Assembly: GCA_900167925.1 (NCBI GenBank)
Contig: FUZM01000002.1
Location: 186,001 to 250,000, forward strand
DNA from: Bacteroidales bacterium WCE2008
GTDB lineage: Bacteria; Bacteroidota; Bacteroidia; Bacteroidales; UBA932
DNA length: 64,000 nt
Reading direction: 5' to 3'
Positions 8,510 through 16,309 of this stretch are shown here, piece by piece; position 1 is the stretch's first letter; each line of letters begins with the position of its first letter. Position numbers and translations under genes: made by a program. Under the pieces are notes generated by a model. That model did no database searches. It worked only from the letters and a program-made list of their open reading frames with translations, and had not been told where the DNA came from.

Positions 8510-9064
8510 TTATTTTTTCAATATTTTCTCGGCGAGCCGCATCGCGAGGATGGAGACAGGGACGACAAGCGCTATCATGACCACGAGCACCGGGATGTTG
8601 GCGATTACCGGCTCCATTTTGGCTGCATAGCCTTCCGGCATTTCTTCTATCGCGGCCTGGAGAGATCCTGGAGTGTCTGTCCACCAGTGAGATACATATC
8701 CGTAGAATGTGAATGCCATCGGAATGAAACTCAGCCTGGTACCTTTCCTGGTATCATATCCATAAAGTTTCCTCAGGAGTTCGGAAATCACTGCCAGCAC
8801 GATGAAGATGACAGCCATCACTGCATCGGCCTCCCCGACGATCAGGAATACGGCAAGCAGGAATCCGTTCAGGATAGTCGCAACTCCGAAATTCTTCAGC
8901 TTTGATGCCGCATAAAGATAGATGAGTGCGAACACGAATGGAATGAATGTACCTGCGTATGCATAGCATGCGGGATGTATGCTGCCGGTAAATGCAAACA
9001 GACAGATTGCAGCAAGCCAGAGGATTGCGCAAAAGAAAAGGGATAGTACACTTGACCGTTTCAT
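8510..9064 (-). CDS. MptD/Trep_Strep-like putative ECF transporter S component
   Basis: The 184-residue integral membrane protein has five or six hydrophobic segments. Its layout resembles the Trep_Strep/MptD group of putative energy-coupling-factor substrate-binding subunits: a central RKLYGYDTRKGTRLSF loop, then a Phe/Tyr/Gly-rich stretch, a periplasmic loop with MPEGYAAKMEP and a basic C-terminus. Substrates of this group are not established. No ECF ATPase or T component is in the window, so a shared energising module would have to be elsewhere. It sits just downstream of the xusAB-like pair but has its own promoter carrying the same palindrome as xusA. A co-regulated iron or siderophore role is an inference. 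Confidence 0.5.
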   Translation of the reverse strand: MKRSSVLSLFFCAILWLAAICLFAFTGSIHPACYAYAGTFIPFVFALIYLYAASKLKNFGVATILNGFLLAVFLIVGEADAVMAVIFIVLAVISELLRKLYGYDTRKGTRLSFIPMAFTFYGYVSHWWTDTPGSLQAAIEEMPEGYAAKMEPVIANIPVLVVMIALVVPVSILAMRLAEKILKK

Positions 9065-9086
9065 ATAATTTTGGTTTTAACAGACA

Positions 9087-9135
9087 CAAAATTACTGGGT
9101 ATCAGCCTAGTATACAATCCCTATTTATGGGTATT
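9087..9135 (-). promoter_or_regulatory. Promoter with shared palindromic element, copy 1 (membrane protein gene)
   Basis: Reading the minus strand, the 20-base imperfect palindrome AATACCCATAAATAGGGATT (9135-9116) runs directly into TTG (9117-9115). A spacer of exactly 20 bases and a perfect TAATTTTG box (9094-9087) follow. Transcription should start near 9080, giving a leader of about 16 bases to the ATG at 9064. The same arrangement recurs at 12775-12823 and 13466-13514, which argues for binding of a common regulator next to the -33 element. Confidence 0.75.
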
Positions 9136-9149
9136 TTACGCCCCTGCTA

Positions 9150-10376
9150 CTACTCGAAGAAGTGAAGGTAAGCGATATTCACGCTTGATGCCATCAGATG
9201 GCTGACGGCTTCCGTGGCCGGATTATAGGCGAAGATGCCGGCCTTGTCTACTCCGAATGAAGAGAAAAGCACTTCTCCTCCATGATACTCGATGACCACG
9301 CTGTGGCCGTCGGTATATGGTACGCCTTCGATTTTCTTGATAGTCTTCTTATTCAGGTCAATAATCACTGCCATGGAGTTCCTTGCAGTATAAGGATTGT
9401 CTCCCATGAGTTCAAGGACTCCGACATATGCAGCTACCTTTCCGTTTCCGATATACTTGCAGTTATAGATCGTCGAAGCCTTATAGTCACATCCTTCGAT
9501 TTCAGTACCGCTGATGTCCCATGTCTTGCTCTCGTCGAATTCATTTTTTGAAGCAGAAATGCATGCAAAGCCGTTTTTTACATATTCCGGATTGTATCCG
9601 AAGTACCCTGCGCATGCGACATAGATATCGCCCTGCTCGCTGACAAAGATCATATCTTTGAGGAACGGACGTGTCGGGAAACAAAGCCCGCTGGCCTTTT
9701 CGCTTATCACTTTAACCACTTTGTCAGAAGACGCGTCTATTATTGCGACATCTACCTGTCTGTACTCGTTATATGGCATCCAGTTGGCTCCAATCTGGTT
9801 GAGCGGAAGGTAGTAATATCCATTAAGCAGCAGGCCGTATGCCGGATCCGCGCTACTGTCGTTGAATGCATATTCTGTAAGGTCGATCTCGCCTGTCTTC
9901 TCTAAAGTCTTCGGGTTAATGACAAGCACCTTTCCAAGGTTGTACATAGGCACGTATGCCTTGTCTTCCGAAATCTTTGTAAGGTTGACAGGATACGAAT
10001 TAGGGATAATCTGCATTTCACCGGCGAATTTCAGTCCCTTTGGGGTATGCTCGTACTTGACGATGCTCTGTTTGCCTGCTGTTCCAAACTCAGGGAACAC
10101 GAAGACGTCATTACCTACTGTCGAGATGGTTGCCGAGAATCCTATCTGAATACCCTGTGACATGTTTACAGAACTTGATATCTGCGGAATCTGCTGGAGA
10201 TATGACTGTCCGCTTGCGCCGTCAGAATTCTTGACTGTAGTCTCAATGAGGACGTTTCCTTCTCCTCCGAAAAGTTTGTCCGGTGCAGGATCGTCTGAAT
10301 CATCTTTTCCGCATGATGCGCATGCAAGCATCATTGCACTCAAGGCGATAAGTCGCCAACTGTTCTTTACGTTCAT
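9150..10376 (-). CDS. xusB: DUF4374 lipoprotein, XusB-like siderophore-binding protein
   Basis: The 408-residue protein starts with a lipoprotein signal (MNVKNSWRLIALSAMMLACASC) and a Gly/Asp-rich linker. A repetitive beta-propeller-like body follows (TKISEDKAYVPMYNLGKVLV, PKTLEKTGEIDLTEYAF, MSVIIDLNKK-type repeats). This is the DUF4374 family. Its Bacteroides member XusB is a surface lipoprotein that binds enterobactin-type siderophores and works with the TonB receptor XusA. I chose ATG 10376 over longer frames because an upstream start would run into the xusA gene, which ends at 10405. The 28-base gap indicates co-transcription with xusA. No PepSY-type XusC gene follows. Iron function is inferred by homology; confidence in the symbol is moderate. 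Confidence 0.75.
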   Translation of the reverse strand: MNVKNSWRLIALSAMMLACASCGKDDSDDPAPDKLFGGEGNVLIETTVKNSDGASGQSYLQQIPQISSSVNMSQGIQIGFSATISTVGNDVFVFPEFGTAGKQSIVKYEHTPKGLKFAGEMQIIPNSYPVNLTKISEDKAYVPMYNLGKVLVINPKTLEKTGEIDLTEYAFNDSSADPAYGLLLNGYYYLPLNQIGANWMPYNEYRQVDVAIIDASSDKVVKVISEKASGLCFPTRPFLKDMIFVSEQGDIYVACAGYFGYNPEYVKNGFACISASKNEFDESKTWDISGTEIEGCDYKASTIYNCKYIGNGKVAAYVGVLELMGDNPYTARNSMAVIIDLNKKTIKKIEGVPYTDGHSVVIEYHGGEVLFSSFGVDKAGIFAYNPATEAVSHLMASSVNIAYLHFFE

Positions 10377-10404
10377 TTTAAAAAATTTAAGTTGTGTGTT
10401 ATGT

Positions 10405-12750
10405 CTATCTGAAGATGTAGCGAAGCTTGATGCCAAAACTGCGTCCAGGCAACGGTTGGTTGAACTCCGAGAGAACCTTCGCATCTGTCACATTCTTGAT
10501 TTTTCCGGATATGAACAGTCTCTGGTACAAGAAGCTGTGCTCGAATCCAAGATCTATAGTCGTGTTTCTCGGAATACGGCGCTTTACATCATCCGTAATC
10601 TCGAAATCATAGAGATATTCCTCGACGAAGGCCATGTCTGCGAAGAACCTGGTGTTCTGGTCTTTACCGCCGAAAAGATTCTCCTTATGGAATTCCAGTC
10701 CGGCATTTGCTATGAAATAAGGAATGTTAGGCATCCTCTTTCCTTTCGTAGGATTAGGAAGGTTGCTTCCCTCCTCCTTTTCCCTGACATCGCGCAGGTC
10801 CTGGTAAGTCACGTTTCCATATCCGTAGAGGAATGGGAAAATGTCCGCCTTGACCTCCAGCTCGGCGCCGAGAGTCCTCATCTCGCCGAAATTCTGATAC
10901 TGCGCTCCCAAGATTCCCTTGGCGAAACGGATCATGTCCTTGAGATACATGTAATAACCGCTCAGCTCAACCTGAAGGTTGCTTGGATGAGTTCCTGCAA
11001 CATCATACAGAAGACCTGCATTTATGCTCATGTTACGTTCAGGCAGCAGCTTCTCTGAAGGTATGATCGTATATCCGTTCCCAAGCAATTCGTTTTCCGC
11101 AGGAATGCGGACGTCGTAGCCTCCGGAAAGCTTTGCCATGAACGCCGGAGTGATACGGTAGCGCATTGCATCGCTGAAGCCCAGGCTAGACTTGTTAATT
11201 GAAATATCCTCGGCAGGAGTGTTTGTGTAAACGTTCTGATATTTGGTCTTGGTAGAATACCAGTAATACCTGACTGTAAGGGAGTTAAGGAATTTGTCTC
11301 CTGCTGCGCGGAAATCATGGGTCAATCCTCCCACCCAGCTTCTCATCCTGGAATCGAAGTCTGTCTTCTTGCCCAGGCTCTTTTCCTTCATAGGGTCAGA
11401 CGGAGAACCGTTAGCGAGGGTGACAACAGAGTTGATGCTGACGGAATTATGGCTGTCGATCAGATACTCGAGATTCAGCTTGTTTACAAAAGTCTTTTTG
11501 ATGTTCTTGGAATCGGACGCAAACCTGTTACCGAGTTCCCCTCCATAAATTGACGATGTCGGATATGAGTTACCTACCCAGTCGTACCATACTTTGGCCG
11601 TATCTACCAGACATGCCTCCGAGTACGCCACCGCACTGCTCATGTCAAGGTCTAGTCCTTCGATGAAGAAATCATCTTTTTCCAGTTTGTTCGAAATGAC
11701 AAACATGCTGGACGTAGTATGAGCCTTTCGTATGTCAGTTTCAATTCCCTGAACCTCCTTGTAAGTGTGCACGAATGCCGGTTCAAACTCGACCTTGTCA
11801 AACCACCATTTCCTTGCCTTCAGGCTTCCTCCAAACAGAGTTTTTCTGAAGCGGTCATGGTCCCTCCTGATCTTCAGGCCCTTGACATATGGGGATTCCA
11901 TCGTATAGCTGTTCTCGGCATCAGTATAGCCACCGCCGATGCCGAATACTATTCCGGCCTCTCGGAGATTCCTCTTGAATACAGTCTGGGCCTGGTTCAT
12001 GTTGAATGATTCACGTGAATAGCTGACATCCGCATAATGGTCCGGATATTCTTTCAGCACGATGTTGACCGCACCGCCCATCGAAGAACCGCCGAACTTG
12101 GCAGGAACGACGCCCTTGTAGATTTCGATCCTGTCGATCATGTCTACCGGGATGTCATTCAGGTCGATGAAGTCAGACTGGTCATTCATAGGAGCCTCGT
12201 CAATGAAGAAGCCGATCCTTTTTCCTTCAAGGCCACGTACGGACAGCCTGGAGGCGCTGCCGACTCCTCCAGAGGAACGCACGGTCACCCCGACAGTCTT
12301 CGCCAGGATTCCCTGCACGTCGCTCACAGTTCCCTGGAGCTGCTTCATGCTGATTACGGATACGGGCATTGCCTGTTCGCGCACCTTTCTCGCCTCGCTT
12401 TTTCCGAGGACTACGGCCTGTGCCAGAGAAAGAGGCTCGGGCTTCATATAGAAATTTACCTGAGAGGTCTGGCCGGCCGTCACCGTGACTTTCTTAGACT
12501 GGGCAACATATCCCATGTAATCCACGCTTACAGTGTAGGTCGAGGCCTTCAGCCCTGAGAAAGAGAAGTCTCCGTCTTTTCCGGCGGTCTCCCCTATTTT
12601 TAGTTCTTCAATTATCAATGTGGCTCCGGTCAATGCTTCGTCTCCGGAGTCATCCATTACAACGCCCTTTATCTTTCCTGTCCCATTCTGCGCATATGAG
12701 CAGATACTAAGGAACAACATTGCGGGCAATAATCTAAATGTTAGTCTCAT
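10405..12750 (-). CDS. xusA: TonB-dependent outer-membrane receptor, XusA-like
   Basis: The 781-residue receptor has a signal peptide (MRLTFRLLPAMLFLSICSYAQ) and a carboxypeptidase-regulatory-like domain (KIKGVVMDDSGDEALTGA). The TonB plug follows (EQAMPVSVISMKQLQG, VRSSGGVGSASRLSVRGLEG, IEIYKGVVPAKFGGSSMGGA), then a 22-stranded-type barrel ending in the aromatic GRSFGIKLRYIFR. It imports a bound ligand, probably a ferric siderophore, across the outer membrane using TonB energy. The neighbouring DUF4374 lipoprotein gives the Xus assignment; the receptor alone would be less specific. ATG 12750 sits right before the signal peptide. The longer frame begins inside the promoter. Confidence 0.82.
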   Translation of the reverse strand: MRLTFRLLPAMLFLSICSYAQNGTGKIKGVVMDDSGDEALTGATLIIEELKIGETAGKDGDFSFSGLKASTYTVSVDYMGYVAQSKKVTVTAGQTSQVNFYMKPEPLSLAQAVVLGKSEARKVREQAMPVSVISMKQLQGTVSDVQGILAKTVGVTVRSSGGVGSASRLSVRGLEGKRIGFFIDEAPMNDQSDFIDLNDIPVDMIDRIEIYKGVVPAKFGGSSMGGAVNIVLKEYPDHYADVSYSRESFNMNQAQTVFKRNLREAGIVFGIGGGYTDAENSYTMESPYVKGLKIRRDHDRFRKTLFGGSLKARKWWFDKVEFEPAFVHTYKEVQGIETDIRKAHTTSSMFVISNKLEKDDFFIEGLDLDMSSAVAYSEACLVDTAKVWYDWVGNSYPTSSIYGGELGNRFASDSKNIKKTFVNKLNLEYLIDSHNSVSINSVVTLANGSPSDPMKEKSLGKKTDFDSRMRSWVGGLTHDFRAAGDKFLNSLTVRYYWYSTKTKYQNVYTNTPAEDISINKSSLGFSDAMRYRITPAFMAKLSGGYDVRIPAENELLGNGYTIIPSEKLLPERNMSINAGLLYDVAGTHPSNLQVELSGYYMYLKDMIRFAKGILGAQYQNFGEMRTLGAELEVKADIFPFLYGYGNVTYQDLRDVREKEEGSNLPNPTKGKRMPNIPYFIANAGLEFHKENLFGGKDQNTRFFADMAFVEEYLYDFEITDDVKRRIPRNTTIDLGFEHSFLYQRLFISGKIKNVTDAKVLSEFNQPLPGRSFGIKLRYIFR

Positions 12751-12774
12751 CTTTGTGTCGGTTTTTTCGAGGCA

Positions 12775-12823
12775 CAAAGGTCGAGAGATTGTCGCTGTGT
12801 GGCAATCCCAATTATTGGGGATT
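12775..12823 (-). promoter_or_regulatory. Promoter with shared palindromic element, copy 2 (xusA-like)
   Basis: On the minus strand the palindrome AATCCCCAATAATTGGGATT (12823-12804) ends in TTG (12805-12803). A 20-base spacer and GACCTTTG (12782-12775) follow, one mismatch from TAnnTTTG. The start codon at 12750 is 24 bases downstream. The weak -7 box with a strong upstream palindrome is what an activator-dependent promoter looks like. I see no Fur-type box. Confidence 0.7.
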
Positions 12824-12872
12824 AAACGATACAAATAATCGCAATCTTATTGCTACGGCCATATAAACGACA

Positions 12873-12904
12873 ATCGCCAGCTAATCCGTAGACAAGCTGG
12901 CGAT
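12873..12904 (-). terminator. Terminator of the yqeY-like gene
   Basis: A 10-bp stem (ATCGCCAGCT, 12873-12882, with 12895-12904) lies 20 bases past the yqeY-like stop codon. The minus-strand exit reads TTGTCGTTTAT, so the T-run is weak. Confidence 0.55.
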
Positions 12905-12924
12905 GTAAGCTCTTATTCTATATT

Positions 12925-13374
12925 TTAACTGAGTAGCTGTTTTACTATGGTCGAGATCGTGCGGCCGTCGGAGAGTCCGGCGAGAGCCTTGTTGGCAAGC
13001 CCCATGACCTTGCCCATATCCTTGATCGTAGAGGCGCCGGTCTGGGTGATTATCTCCTGGATCTTGGCCTTGACCTCTTCGGCAGAAAGCTGTGCCGGCA
13101 AGTATTTCTCCATGACCGCAGCCTCGGCGATCTCATTGTCTGCGAGATCCTTGCGGCCTGCAGCTACATACTGCTCGGCAGCTTCCTTCCTCTGCTTCAC
13201 AAGTTTCTGGATCATCTTGAGTATGTCTCCGTCGGAAACTTCCTTTGAACCGCCCTCAGCAGTCTTGAAAAGCAATATCTCACCTTTGATTGCGCGGGTT
13301 GCATTCATCGCCACCGTATCTTTAGCCTTCATGGCTTCCTTGATGGCGTCCTGGATTTGCTGTTCTAAATTCAT
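12925..13374 (-). CDS. GatB/YqeY domain protein
   Basis: The 149-residue protein begins MNLEQQIQDAIKEAMKAKD and contains RAIKGEILLFKTAEG, VKQRKEAAEQY, EKYLPAQLS and MGKVMGLANKALAG. This is a standalone YqeY-family protein, the same fold as the tail domain of the amidotransferase subunit GatB. It may bind tRNA or act in translation quality control; no firm function is established. Start 13374 was chosen because the domain begins there. The 19 extra upstream codons (rich in Phe, Lys, Arg) do not belong to the family. It is a single-gene unit with its own terminator. Confidence 0.85.
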   Translation of the reverse strand: MNLEQQIQDAIKEAMKAKDTVAMNATRAIKGEILLFKTAEGGSKEVSDGDILKMIQKLVKQRKEAAEQYVAAGRKDLADNEIAEAAVMEKYLPAQLSAEEVKAKIQEIITQTGASTIKDMGKVMGLANKALAGLSDGRTISTIVKQLLS

Positions 13375-13465
13375 GATAATAAGCGTTTGTTTTAGTCGTT
13401 CGAATTTACAAAAAAAAACTACAATCTTCACAAAAGACAGGAGAGAAGATACGCTTCAGCGCCAA

Positions 13466-13514
13466 ATTACCAACAAATAGGGATTGCCGGTTTATCTGCG
13501 ACTCTTTAATTTTG
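13466..13514 (+). promoter_or_regulatory. Promoter with shared palindromic element, copy 3 (no obvious gene)
   Basis: On the plus strand ATTACCAACAAATAGGGATT (13466-13485) runs into TTG (13484-13486). Exactly 20 bases and a perfect TAATTTTG (13507-13514) follow. The expected start is near 13520. No convincing gene follows before the convergent yebC end. A 37-codon frame from 13548 runs through the yebC terminator and is probably not a gene. A short regulatory transcript of about 95 bases ending at the hairpin 13585-13612 is possible. Confidence 0.6.
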
Positions 13515-13580
13515 CAGTCCAAAAATAATTGAGGAGTGAGTACTTTTATGTTTAAATATTCAGAACGGTCGCAGAGGATG

Positions 13581-13612
13581 AAAAAAAGGCTGACCGTTTC
13601 GGGCCAGCCTTT
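13581..13612 (-). terminator. Terminator of the yebC operon
   Basis: An 8-bp stem (AAAGGCTG, 13585-13592, with CAGCCTTT, 13605-13612) is extended by a CC/GG pair across a mismatch. On the minus strand it is followed by seven T. It sits 20 bases after the yebC stop codon. Confidence 0.85.
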
Positions 13613-13632
13613 AGAATCATGTATGTGCCAGA

Positions 13633-14394
13633 CTACTCTTCGTCAGAAGGTTTCAGAGTAGTATAGACATTGGTCACATCCTCGTCATCCTCGAGAAGAC
13701 CGGTAAGTTTGTCAAGAGTAGCCCTCTGCTCAGGAGTAACCTCCTTGAGGTCTACGTTAGGAATCCTCTCGAAACCACCGGAGATAAGCTCATAGCCATT
13801 CTCCTCGATGAACTTCTGGATAGCGCCATAAGCAGTATAATCGCCATAGATGACAATCTCCTTAGTCACGTTCTCGTCCTCATCCTCGACCTCCTGCTCG
13901 AAAAGCTCGTCAAGACCAAGGTCGATAAGCTCAAGCTCGAGCTCCTCGAGATCTACCGGCTTTGCAGGATCCTCCTTGATACGGAAAACACATTTGTGGT
14001 CGAACATGAACGCAACGCTGCCGCTCGTACCGAGAGAGCCGCCGCATTTGGTGAAATAGCTGCGGACATTGGCTACAGTACGGGTATTGTTGTCGGTAGC
14101 AGTCTCAACGAGATAAGCGATTCCGTGAGGGCCGTATCCTTCAAATACAACCTCCTTGAAATCTCCGGCATTCTTCTCGGTAGCCTTCTTGATAGCACGC
14201 TCGATGTTCTCCTTAGGCATGCTTTCGCTTCTTGCCTCGGCCATGAGGGCACGGAGACGAGGGTTGCCGACTACATCAGGACCACCCTGCTTTACTGCTA
14301 TTGTAATTTCCTTTCCAAGTTTGGTGAAGACCTTTGCCATGTGGCCCCACCTCTTCATTTTTCTTTCCTTACGGAACTCAAATGCTCTTCCCAT
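13633..14394 (-). CDS. YebC/PmpR (TACO1) family regulator
   Basis: The 253-residue protein has the family start KRWGHMAKVFTKLGKEI, then PRLRALMAEARSESMPKENIERAIKKATEK, EGYGPHGIAYLVE, LGTSGSVAFMFDHKCVF and a C-terminal ferredoxin-like region. YebC proteins were called DNA-binding regulators, and some paralogues promote translation of difficult sequences such as polyproline. The exact role here is open. The N-terminus (MGRAFEFRKERKMKR) is the usual one for Bacteroidetes. It follows the TPR protein gene by 13 bases, so the two are likely one operon ended by the terminator at 13581-13612. Confidence 0.92.
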   Translation of the reverse strand: MGRAFEFRKERKMKRWGHMAKVFTKLGKEITIAVKQGGPDVVGNPRLRALMAEARSESMPKENIERAIKKATEKNAGDFKEVVFEGYGPHGIAYLVETATDNNTRTVANVRSYFTKCGGSLGTSGSVAFMFDHKCVFRIKEDPAKPVDLEELELELIDLGLDELFEQEVEDEDENVTKEIVIYGDYTAYGAIQKFIEENGYELISGGFERIPNVDLKEVTPEQRATLDKLTGLLEDDEDVTNVYTTLKPSDEE

Positions 14395-14407
14395 AAATTA
14401 AGATTTT

Positions 14408-15091
14408 TTAGCGTGCGTTCTCGATACGGGAGATATACTTGTCGATATCATAACCCTCTCTTGACTGAGGATATTTATCCTTGATCTGCTTGTAGAGAGA
14501 AAGAGCCTTCTGGCTGTCGCCAAGCTCCTCGCAGACTACGCCAGCCTTGAGAAGATATGCTGCAGAGAACATGTTGTCTGACCTTGCGGCAGCCTTCTCG
14601 AAGCAAGAAAGAGCCTCCTTGTATTTCTCGAGACCGACATAAGCATCTCCCTGGCAGGCTAATGCCCTGGCAGCAAGAATAGCATCTGAGCCATTGTATT
14701 TCTTGAGATAACCGAGAGCGTTCTCATAGTTTCCGAGCTGAAGCTCGCATACACCTGCATAAAGGTACACTGCTTCGCCGGCCTTAGAACCGTAGTCATC
14801 GATGATCTGAGCGAAACCGAGGCTGTTGCCGTCGCCATTAAGAGCAAGCTCATACTCCCCTGCCTGGAAATTGGCCTCTGCCGGGAACATCTGCTCCTGA
14901 GCCTCAGCCGACTTTGGCTGAAGATAGAATTTCTGATAGCACAAAACAAGGAGACCGACTACCAGTATAGCACCGAAACAGCTCCAGATAATTTTCTTGT
15001 TCTCATCGAAGAATTTCTCAACTTTTGAAACTCCCTCTTCGATACGTTCCTGCCGGATTTCCTCCTGCTCTTTAAGATTTGCTTTTGCCAT
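14408..15091 (-). CDS. Membrane-anchored tetratricopeptide repeat protein
   Basis: The 227-residue protein has a charged N-terminal helix (about 1-33) and one membrane span (IIWSCFGAILVVGLLVLCY, about 34-53). At least four TPR-like helical pairs follow (EAVYLYAGVCELQLGNYENA, CQGDAYVGLEKYKEALSCFE, KAGVVCEELGDSQKALSLY, YPQSREGYDIDKYI). The topology resembles the YfgM-like ancillary TPR proteins found near outer-membrane and Sec assembly genes. A scaffold role at the inner membrane is inferred; no enzymatic residues are seen. A clean promoter lies upstream and yebC is the next gene. Confidence 0.8.
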   Translation of the reverse strand: MAKANLKEQEEIRQERIEEGVSKVEKFFDENKKIIWSCFGAILVVGLLVLCYQKFYLQPKSAEAQEQMFPAEANFQAGEYELALNGDGNSLGFAQIIDDYGSKAGEAVYLYAGVCELQLGNYENALGYLKKYNGSDAILAARALACQGDAYVGLEKYKEALSCFEKAAARSDNMFSAAYLLKAGVVCEELGDSQKALSLYKQIKDKYPQSREGYDIDKYISRIENAR

Positions 15092-15143
15092 AATATTTAA
15101 CGTTAATTTTTTCGATTTTAAACGGCCTAGGCCGAATAGTCTG

Positions 15144-15174
15144 CAAATTTATAAAAAATTACGCAATCATACAA
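15144..15174 (-). promoter_or_regulatory. Promoter of the TPR-yebC operon
   Basis: On the minus strand TTG (15174-15172), exactly 20 bases and TAAATTTG (15151-15144) match the Bacteroidetes consensus. It is divergent from the recF promoter. Confidence 0.8.
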
Positions 15175-15190
15175 TGTAACTTATTTTTTT

Positions 15191-15198
15191 TATCTTTG
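15191..15198 (+). promoter_or_regulatory. -7 box of the recF operon
   Basis: TATCTTTG matches TAnnTTTG and lies only 7 bases before the ATG at 15206. The recF message is therefore nearly leaderless, or a weaker upstream start is used. Confidence 0.55.
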
Positions 15199-15205
15199 CA
15201 TATAT

Positions 15206-16309
15206 ATGGCAGTTTTAAAGAAAATAGTTGTCCAGAACTACAGGAACATAGAGTTGGCCGAGCTTGAATTCTCGCCCAACATCAACTGTATTTCCGGAAA
15301 CAACGGCGAAGGAAAGACCAATCTCATCGACGCTATCTACTACCTCTCGATGACGAAAAGCTCGTTTTCATCCTCTGACAGGCACAATTTCCGGTATGGC
15401 ACCGACTCGTTCTCCCTCGCGGGAGTCTACGCGATGCCCGGCGGCCAGACAGTCCGGTTCACCCTCAGAGTCGCCGCCGGCGAAGAAAAGAAACTGAAGA
15501 AAGACGACAAACCATACCCGAAGATTTCCGCCCATATAGGCGAGCTCCCGGTCGTCATGGTCTCCCCTTCCGATTCTACCCTGGTCAGCGAATCCGGCGA
15601 AGAAAGACGACGCTTCGTCAACGCCGTCCTGTCCCAGATGGACGGGGAATATCTCGCCGCCATCCAGAAATACAACCGGCTTCTCGCCCAGCGCAACAAG
15701 ATACTGAAAGACCGCCGGCCAGACCCCGGACTGCTCGACGTCATCGATGCCGGCATGGCCCAGGCCGCCGTCTCGGTGTATACATCACGCAAAGCTTTCA
15801 CCAAATCGCTCGAACCGGTTGTAAAAGAATATTATAAGCTCATATCAGGAGGCAAGGAAGAAGTCTCCGTAGCCTACCGTTCCGACCTCGACAAAGGAGA
15901 CCTCGCCGACCTGCTCGCCCGCAACCGCGAAAAAGACCTGATTCTTCAATACACGTCCGTCGGCCTGCAGAGAGACGACCTGGTCTTCTGCATGAACGGC
16001 CAGCCTATTAGGTCATGCGGCTCCCAGGGCCAGCAGAAATCCTTTCTGGTCGCCCTCAAATTCGCCCAGTATGAGCTGATGAAAAAAAACTACGGCTTCC
16101 CTCCGATGCTGCTGCTGGACGACGTGTTCGACAAACTGGACATGGGCAGAATCTCCAATCTGCTGTCCATGGTCGCCGGCCAGGAATTCGGTCAGATTTT
16201 CATCTCCGACAGCAACAAGATAAGGCTCCAGTCGATAGTCGACAAGATTACCGAAGACAGGGCTTATTTCGAGACTGAAGCAGGTAATTTCACAAAAACA
16301 GAAGTATAA
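15206..16309 (+). CDS. recF: DNA replication and repair protein RecF
   Basis: The 367-residue SMC-like ATPase helps load RecA at single-strand gaps. The Walker A motif GNNGEGKT is near residues 33-40. The C-terminal half holds the ABC signature region (GSQGQQKSFLVALKFAQ) and the Walker B LLLDDVFDKLD. The length is normal for RecF. Its stop overlaps the next start (TAATG) and a third gene follows with another overlap, so recF, the DUF721 gene and pdxB are one translationally coupled operon. The recF-DUF721 pair is a common arrangement in Bacteroidetes. Confidence 0.96.
   Translation: MAVLKKIVVQNYRNIELAELEFSPNINCISGNNGEGKTNLIDAIYYLSMTKSSFSSSDRHNFRYGTDSFSLAGVYAMPGGQTVRFTLRVAAGEEKKLKKDDKPYPKISAHIGELPVVMVSPSDSTLVSESGEERRRFVNAVLSQMDGEYLAAIQKYNRLLAQRNKILKDRRPDPGLLDVIDAGMAQAAVSVYTSRKAFTKSLEPVVKEYYKLISGGKEEVSVAYRSDLDKGDLADLLARNREKDLILQYTSVGLQRDDLVFCMNGQPIRSCGSQGQQKSFLVALKFAQYELMKKNYGFPPMLLLDDVFDKLDMGRISNLLSMVAGQEFGQIFISDSNKIRLQSIVDKITEDRAYFETEAGNFTKTEV

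Noticed and set aside
10377..10484. Longer start of the DUF4374 protein at 10484
   Set aside because: It would begin inside the xusA coding end and place 36 residues before a clean lipoprotein signal that starts at 10376.
12804..12823. Fur box upstream of the xusA-like gene
   Set aside because: The palindrome is of AATCCCC...GGGATT type, unlike the AT-rich GATAATGATAATCATTATC Fur consensus.
13548..13661. 37-codon plus-strand ORF after the third palindromic promoter
   Set aside because: It runs through the yebC terminator and into yebC antisense. No homology is recognised, so I kept only the promoter.
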